64,000 nt of DNA, taken from the NCBI RefSeq assembly GCF_014596475.1, contig NZ_MECJ01000033.1:698014-762013 (forward strand). The letters run 5' to 3'. The translations under genes and the position numbers were made by a program. The DNA comes from Streptomyces sp. CBMA152 (GTDB taxonomy: Bacteria; Actinomycetota; Actinomycetes; Streptomycetales; Streptomycetaceae). The notes below the pieces were generated by a model. That model saw only the letters and a program-made list of their open reading frames with translations, was not told where the DNA came from and made no database searches. The number at the start of each line of letters is the position of its first letter. Positions within the stretch are counted from its first letter, which is position 1. Below, piece after piece: positions 59,999 to 64,000 of the stretch.

Positions 59999-61447
59999 TC
60001 AGGTGCCTGCCACGAACGTACGGGCCGCCTTGTCGTGCCAGCACTGGCGCCACGGGCGGTCGAACAGGCACCACAGGACGTTGACGACGCCGACCGCGAG
60101 CACGCCGAGCACTCCGTACACCAGCCAGCGGCGCAGCGCGGCGCCGAACGTCGGCGGCTCGTGCGACTCGATGTCGCGGACCTGGAGTCGCAGCAGCCGC
60201 TTGCCCAGCGTGCGGCCCCACTTGGCGGTGGGCAGCGCCTCGTAGAGCAGGCCGAGGACCAGGAACGCGCCGAGCACGATGCCGAGGTAGCCGGCGGTGG
60301 TGCCGTCGAGGAGGTAGACGGTCACGGTCTCGCCGGACAGCTTCGCCGCGTCGATCTTCTCCTGGATGTGGTCGGCGGCCTTCACGCCCAGCGGCACCGC
60401 GAGCGCGGCGACGGCCACGCCGAGCACGGCGGTGTCGACGAGCCGGGCGACCAGCCGCCGCCCGGGTCCCGCGGGCCGGGCCTCGGCCTGGGCCCGGGCG
60501 GCCCGCAGGAACGGGTCCTCGACGGGCGGCTTCCACGGTACGACGGGCTCCCCCACCCCCCGCTGCTCGTCGGGCTGCGCCAGCTGATGCACCTGCTGCG
60601 CCCAGGAGGCCGCGCCACCCCCGGGGCCGGTGGTCATCGGGGACGCGGCGGGCTGGGGAGCGGCGTGCTGAGCGGGGGCGGGCTGCGGGGGTGCGGTGTG
60701 CTGTGGGGGTGCCGCGTGGTGTGCGGGCGCGGTGGGCTGCGGCGCTACGGGCTGGGGCGCGGCCTGGTAGCCCGGCGTCACCGGGGCCGACGGCAGCGCG
60801 GCGCGGGCGGGGCCGGGCTCCACGGCCGCCGGGCGCACATCGGGCTCGGCCCGACGCGGATCACCCGCCGCACGCGGATCCACGGGCTGCGCGGGCAGGG
60901 GCTGAGCCGGAAGCGGCTGGAGTGGCAACGGCTGCACCGGCTGCGACTGGACCGGCTGCGACTGCGGCCCCGAAGCCGGAAGCGGAGCCGGCATCGGCGT
61001 CGGGCCCGGCTGCGGCTGTGCCAGCGGGAGCGCCCGGGGGTCGGGTTGGCCCCAGGAGATCCGCCGCGCCGCGTCGTCCCCGAAGCCCGACTGGTACGAC
61101 GCGTCGGCCTGCCAGACCGGGGCCGGGCCGGGCCGCATGCCGTGCGGGGGGACGGGTTCGGGCTCGAACTCGGGCTCGTCGAGGAAGACCGGGCCCGTCT
61201 CCTCGACCATCGGAACCGGGGCCGGCGCGGGCATCGGCGTCGGCGGGGCCGAGGCCAGGGCGGGTGCCGCCGGGGCCGCGCCGGGCGGCGGCACGGGCAT
61301 GGCCTCGCCGACGGCCGGGGCGGGCCGGCTCGTTCCGGGCACCCAGGCGGCGCCGTTCCAGTACCGGACGTATCCGGGGATGGACGGATCGGGGTAGAAG
61401 CCGGCGACAGGGGTGCCGTCGCCGGTGGCCGGGGTGGGGGCGCTCAT
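59999..61447 (-). CDS. RDD-family protein with DUF2510 N-terminus
   Basis: The 482-residue protein has an N-terminal DUF2510 motif (GFYPDPSIPGYVRYWNG) and a long Pro/Gln/Ala-rich region of about 280 residues. The RDD domain follows: RRLVARLVDTAVLG, then LGKRLLRLQ and four helices. It is a paralogue of the shorter RDD gene just downstream. The two presumably form a pair. It is divergent from ssgG. Confidence 0.88.
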   Translation of the reverse strand: MSAPTPATGDGTPVAGFYPDPSIPGYVRYWNGAAWVPGTSRPAPAVGEAMPVPPPGAAPAAPALASAPPTPMPAPAPVPMVEETGPVFLDEPEFEPEPVPPHGMRPGPAPVWQADASYQSGFGDDAARRISWGQPDPRALPLAQPQPGPTPMPAPLPASGPQSQPVQSQPVQPLPLQPLPAQPLPAQPVDPRAAGDPRRAEPDVRPAAVEPGPARAALPSAPVTPGYQAAPQPVAPQPTAPAHHAAPPQHTAPPQPAPAQHAAPQPAASPMTTGPGGGAASWAQQVHQLAQPDEQRGVGEPVVPWKPPVEDPFLRAARAQAEARPAGPGRRLVARLVDTAVLGVAVAALAVPLGVKAADHIQEKIDAAKLSGETVTVYLLDGTTAGYLGIVLGAFLVLGLLYEALPTAKWGRTLGKRLLRLQVRDIESHEPPTFGAALRRWLVYGVLGVLAVGVVNVLWCLFDRPWRQCWHDKAARTFVAGT

Positions 61448-61675
61448 CACCGTGGTCCCGTATCTGCTCGTGGGCCTCGTCAATACAAGGGTCCACATCT
61501 ACCAGACGGGCGACCACCCCCGGGCGGGTCCTTCCGTACCGATCACGATTCGGTCATCGGACGAACGGGAAATCCGCCCGAAAAAATCTGCAGAAGTCGC
61601 GTCATAGTCGCGTGCCGGCCCGCTCCCTCCTTGTGCGGCCCGCTCCCGGGCCCGTACGAGGAGAGGACACAAGTC

Positions 61676-62167
61676 ATGCACACCGTGGTGGAACGCGAGC
61701 TGGAGCTCAAACTCGTTCTGTCGCCCGAGCGCAGCGTCCCGGTACCGGCCCGGCTGGCGTACCGCACCGACGATCCGTACGCCGTGCACATCACCTTCCA
61801 CATCGGCTCCGATCACCCGGTGAACTGGACGTTCGCCCGGGAGCTCCTGGTCGAGGGGGTGTTCCGGCCGTGCGGTCACGGCGATGTGCGGATCTGGCCG
61901 ACGAAGGTGGACGGGCGCAGCGTGATCCTGGTCGCGCTGAGCTCGCCGGACGGGGACGCGCTGCTTGAGGCGCCGTCCGCGCAGGTGTCGGCGTGGCTGG
62001 AGCGCACACTTCGGGTGGTCCCGCCGGGCTCCGAGACCGAGCAGCTCGGCATCGACGACGGCCTGGCCGAGCTGCTCGCGCCGACGACGGGCCGCAGCCG
62101 CATCGAGGAGCTGTACCTCAACGACCCGTGGCCCTCGGACGAGTCGCGGCCGGAGGAGGGTGCGTGA
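61676..62167 (+). CDS. ssgG: SsgA-like sporulation/cell-division regulator
   Basis: The 163-residue protein is close to the SsgB type: VSPERSVPVPARL-like start, YAVHITFHIGSD, FARELLVEG, GDVRIWP and ALSSPDGDALLEAP, plus an extra 25-residue tail. SsgA-like proteins position septa and cell-wall enzymes during sporulation in Streptomyces. I use ssgG for its location in the chromosome block and its length. A different ssg paralogue is possible. ATG at 61676 follows GAGGAGAGG. Confidence 0.9.
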   Translation: MHTVVERELELKLVLSPERSVPVPARLAYRTDDPYAVHITFHIGSDHPVNWTFARELLVEGVFRPCGHGDVRIWPTKVDGRSVILVALSSPDGDALLEAPSAQVSAWLERTLRVVPPGSETEQLGIDDGLAELLAPTTGRSRIEELYLNDPWPSDESRPEEGA

Positions 62168-62195
62168 CGCGGACGCGAGCTGCCGTAACGGTTGT

Positions 62196-63590
62196 TCAGA
62201 ACAGTTTGCCCGGGTTCAGCAGACCCAGCGGGTCGAAGGTGTGCTTCACCGCACGCTGCATCTCCACGCCCACCGGCCCGAGTTCGCGCGCCAGCCACTC
62301 CTTCTTGAGCACGCCCACGCCGTGCTCGCCGGTGATCGTGCCGCCGAGTTCCAGACCGAGCGCCATGATCTCGTCGAAGGACTCGCGGGCGCGGCGCGAC
62401 TCGTCCTCGTCGGCGGCGTCGAAGCAGACGACCGGGTGGGTGTTGCCGTCGCCCGCGTGCGCGCAGACGCCGATGGTCAGGTCGTACTTGGCGGCGATGG
62501 CCGAGGTGCCCTCCAGCATCGCGGCGAGCCGTGAGCGCGGTACGCAGACGTCGTCGATCATCGTGGCGGACTTGATGGTCTCCAGCGCCGTGAGCGCCAA
62601 CCTCCGTGCCTGGAGCAGGAGTTCGGACTCGGCGGCCGACTCGGCGGGCACCACCTCGGTGGCCCCGGCGGCGGTGCACAGCTCCCCGACGGCGGCCAGA
62701 TCGGCGGCCGGGTCCGGGGTGTCGAAGGCGCAGAGCAGCAGCGCCTCGGTGCTGTCCGGCAGCCCCATGTGCGCCGTGCGGTTGACGGCCTGCACGGTCG
62801 TACGGTCCATGAGTTCGAGCAGCGACGGCGTATGGCCGCGCTCCATGATCGCGCAGACCGCTTCGCAGGCGGCGGCAGCGGAGGGGAACTCGGCGGCGAG
62901 CGCGAGCTGTTCGGGCGGCGCGGGCTTCAGCGCCAGTACGGCCTTCACGACGATCCCGAGGCTGCCCTCGGACCCGACGAAGAGCCGGGTCAGGTCGTAC
63001 CCGGCGACGCCCTTGGCGGTGCGCCGGCCGGTCTCCAGGAGACGCCCGTCGGCGAGGACGACGTCCAGACCGAGCACGTACTCGGCGGTCACCCCGTACT
63101 TCACACAGCACAGGCCGCCGGACGCGGTGCCGATGTTCCCGCCGATGGTGCACTGCTCCCAACTGGAGGGATCCGGCGGGTAGTAGAGCCCGTGTTCCAT
63201 GACTTTCCGGGAGAGCACGGCGTTGACGACGCCCGGCTCGACGACCGCGACCCGGTCGACCGGGCTGATCTCCAGGATGCGGTCCATCCGGACCAGGGAC
63301 AGCACGATGCAGCCCTCGGAGGCGTTGGCGCCGCCCGAAAGCCCCGTGCGGGCGCCCTGTGGCACGACCGGGACGCGCAGCTCGGTGGCGGTGCGCATGA
63401 TGTGCTGCACCTGCTCGACCGTGCGCGGCAGCACGACCACGGCCGGGGCCCCGGCGGCGCAGAAGCTCGCCATGTCGTGGGCGTACGAGGCGGTGACGTC
63501 CGGGTCGGTGATCACCGCATCGACGGGCAGCCCCGCGCGCAGCCGTACGAGAAGGTCCCCGGACGCGACGGGCTCGGCTCCAGCGTTCAT
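62196..63590 (-). CDS. FAD-linked oxidase (GlcD/LldD-like)
   Basis: The 464-residue enzyme has an N-terminal PCMH FAD-binding domain (VPVVPQGARTGLSGG, then PDPSSWEQCTIGGNIGTASG) and a C-terminal FAD-oxidase domain (GEHGVGVLKKEWL). It may oxidise 2-hydroxy acids such as glycolate or D-lactate, and the His/Arg pattern is kept. It overlaps nothing and is convergent with ssgG. The ATG at 63590 is chosen from the family start. Confidence 0.92.
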   Translation of the reverse strand: MNAGAEPVASGDLLVRLRAGLPVDAVITDPDVTASYAHDMASFCAAGAPAVVVLPRTVEQVQHIMRTATELRVPVVPQGARTGLSGGANASEGCIVLSLVRMDRILEISPVDRVAVVEPGVVNAVLSRKVMEHGLYYPPDPSSWEQCTIGGNIGTASGGLCCVKYGVTAEYVLGLDVVLADGRLLETGRRTAKGVAGYDLTRLFVGSEGSLGIVVKAVLALKPAPPEQLALAAEFPSAAAACEAVCAIMERGHTPSLLELMDRTTVQAVNRTAHMGLPDSTEALLLCAFDTPDPAADLAAVGELCTAAGATEVVPAESAAESELLLQARRLALTALETIKSATMIDDVCVPRSRLAAMLEGTSAIAAKYDLTIGVCAHAGDGNTHPVVCFDAADEDESRRARESFDEIMALGLELGGTITGEHGVGVLKKEWLARELGPVGVEMQRAVKHTFDPLGLLNPGKLF

Positions 63591-63689
63591 GATCCCAGCC
63601 TGGCACCCGGGGCCATCGGTGTGAACCCCGCGTGGTCCGGCGGGCGCACGCCGGATGTGCTCTTCGTATGGACGCACAGTGATCGGCAT

Positions 63690-64000
63690 GGAGACCGAAC
63701 AGGAATGGCCGCCGAGCACGCGGACCCTGACGCTGCCGCCGCCCCCGAGGCCGACTCCGCTGGAGCCCGCCGCGCCGCCGCCGAGCAGGTCCGCGCGGCG
63801 CACCATGATCGGCGCGGCGGTGGCCGCGCTGCTGACCGCCGGGGTCCTGGTGGTCCTGACGCTGCCGCCGCCCCCGAGGCCGACTCCGCTGGAGCCCGCC
63901 GCGCCGCCGCCGAGCAGGTCCGCGCGGCGCACCATGATCGGCGCGGCGGTGGCCGCGCTGCTGACCGCCGGGGTCCTGGTGGTCCTGCCGCGCCTGGCCG
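63690..64000 (+). CDS. Partial membrane protein with duplicated Pro-rich/helix module
   Basis: An open frame starts METEQEWPPS and runs off the right edge. It reads a Pro-rich stretch, SRSARRTM, a helix (IGAAVAALLTAGVLVVL), then the same block again exactly, and ends PRLA. If real, the protein has two identical predicted helices. Divergent orientation to the oxidase gene makes a gene plausible. The 129-bp tandem duplication behind it may be strain-specific or an assembly error. No family was recognised. Confidence 0.7.
63727..63984 (+). repeat. Perfect 129-bp tandem duplication
   Basis: Two identical 129-bp copies (63727-63855 and 63856-63984) keep the reading frame (43 codons each). No mismatch was seen. 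Confidence 0.93.

Overview
The window is high-GC DNA with frequent GTG starts, ATGA overlaps, and genes typical of Streptomyces: cslA/glxA, an SsgA-like sporulation regulator, DasR-type operators, a WhiJ/AbaA/DUF397 trio and only two TTA codons noticed in genes. It reads as a Streptomyces chromosome core segment carrying some accessory inserts. Gene order from cslA-glxA-cslZ through the nag PTS genes, cysM-cysO-mec, clpS, pncB-pncA and ssgG is familiar from model Streptomyces. That last point is recall, not a search.

Layout. 0-4.6 kb: apical glycan synthesis (cslA partial, glxA, and convergent GH6 endoglucanase cslZ). 4.9-6.2 kb: class F sortase with a surface protein. 6.4-7.2 kb: HAD-IIA phosphatase. 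7.3-14.0 kb: a complete uptake and oxidation operon for 2-aminoethylphosphonate-like compounds, with a GntR regulator and a candidate operator. 14.1-18.9 kb: LAETG surface protein, ROK regulator divergent from a Gfo/Idh oxidoreductase plus UPF0303 protein, and an FAH-family hydrolase. 19-23.3 kb: second YidC with DUF6412, HxlR regulator divergent from an MFS exporter, class E sortase. 23.4-30 kb: more accessory, with a SEC-C protein, a 1063-residue PLD/helicase/DUF3427 protein and the HATPase/XRE/DUF397 trio. 30-39.7 kb: envelope and stress genes (DUF445, DUF1707, three-gene ABC exporter, class A PBP with a long Gln/Thr/Gly tail, guanidinium exporter with a guanidine-III riboswitch, GroES-like, DUF3618, Bcp). 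39.8-41.4 kb: two tandem HNH proteins beside an unusual tRNA. 41.4-46.9 kb: rdgB, lipoprotein, rph and the N-acetylglucosamine PTS genes (nagF, nagE1, nagE2) under DasR-like sites. 47-53.4 kb: MBL hydrolase, membrane-anchored PemK/MazF-like protein, the sulfur-carrier cysteine pathway (mec, cysteine-containing leader peptide, cysO, cysM), amino-acid permease, DUF2017 and clpS. 53.5-55.5 kb: NAD salvage (pncB, pncA). 55.6-64 kb: secreted M6 metalloprotease, small membrane proteins, two RDD proteins, ssgG, FAD-linked oxidase, and a partial gene with a perfect 129-bp tandem duplication.

Connections. Cell-wall and surface work recurs (cslA/glxA/cslZ, two sortases with candidate substrates, the PBP, ssgG). 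Two nutrient systems share the TGGTNTAGACCA operator style: the nag PTS genes and the aminophosphonate operon. Eleven copies of a 43-bp repeat lie only between genes, always next to at least one gene 3' end. The points I would check first are the short-variable-arm tRNA with a UAG anticodon, the HNH pair beside it (the first gene has a TTA codon), the guanidine-III riboswitch, the cysteine leader peptide, the transaminase-free aminophosphonate operon, and the duplicated transmembrane gene at the right edge.
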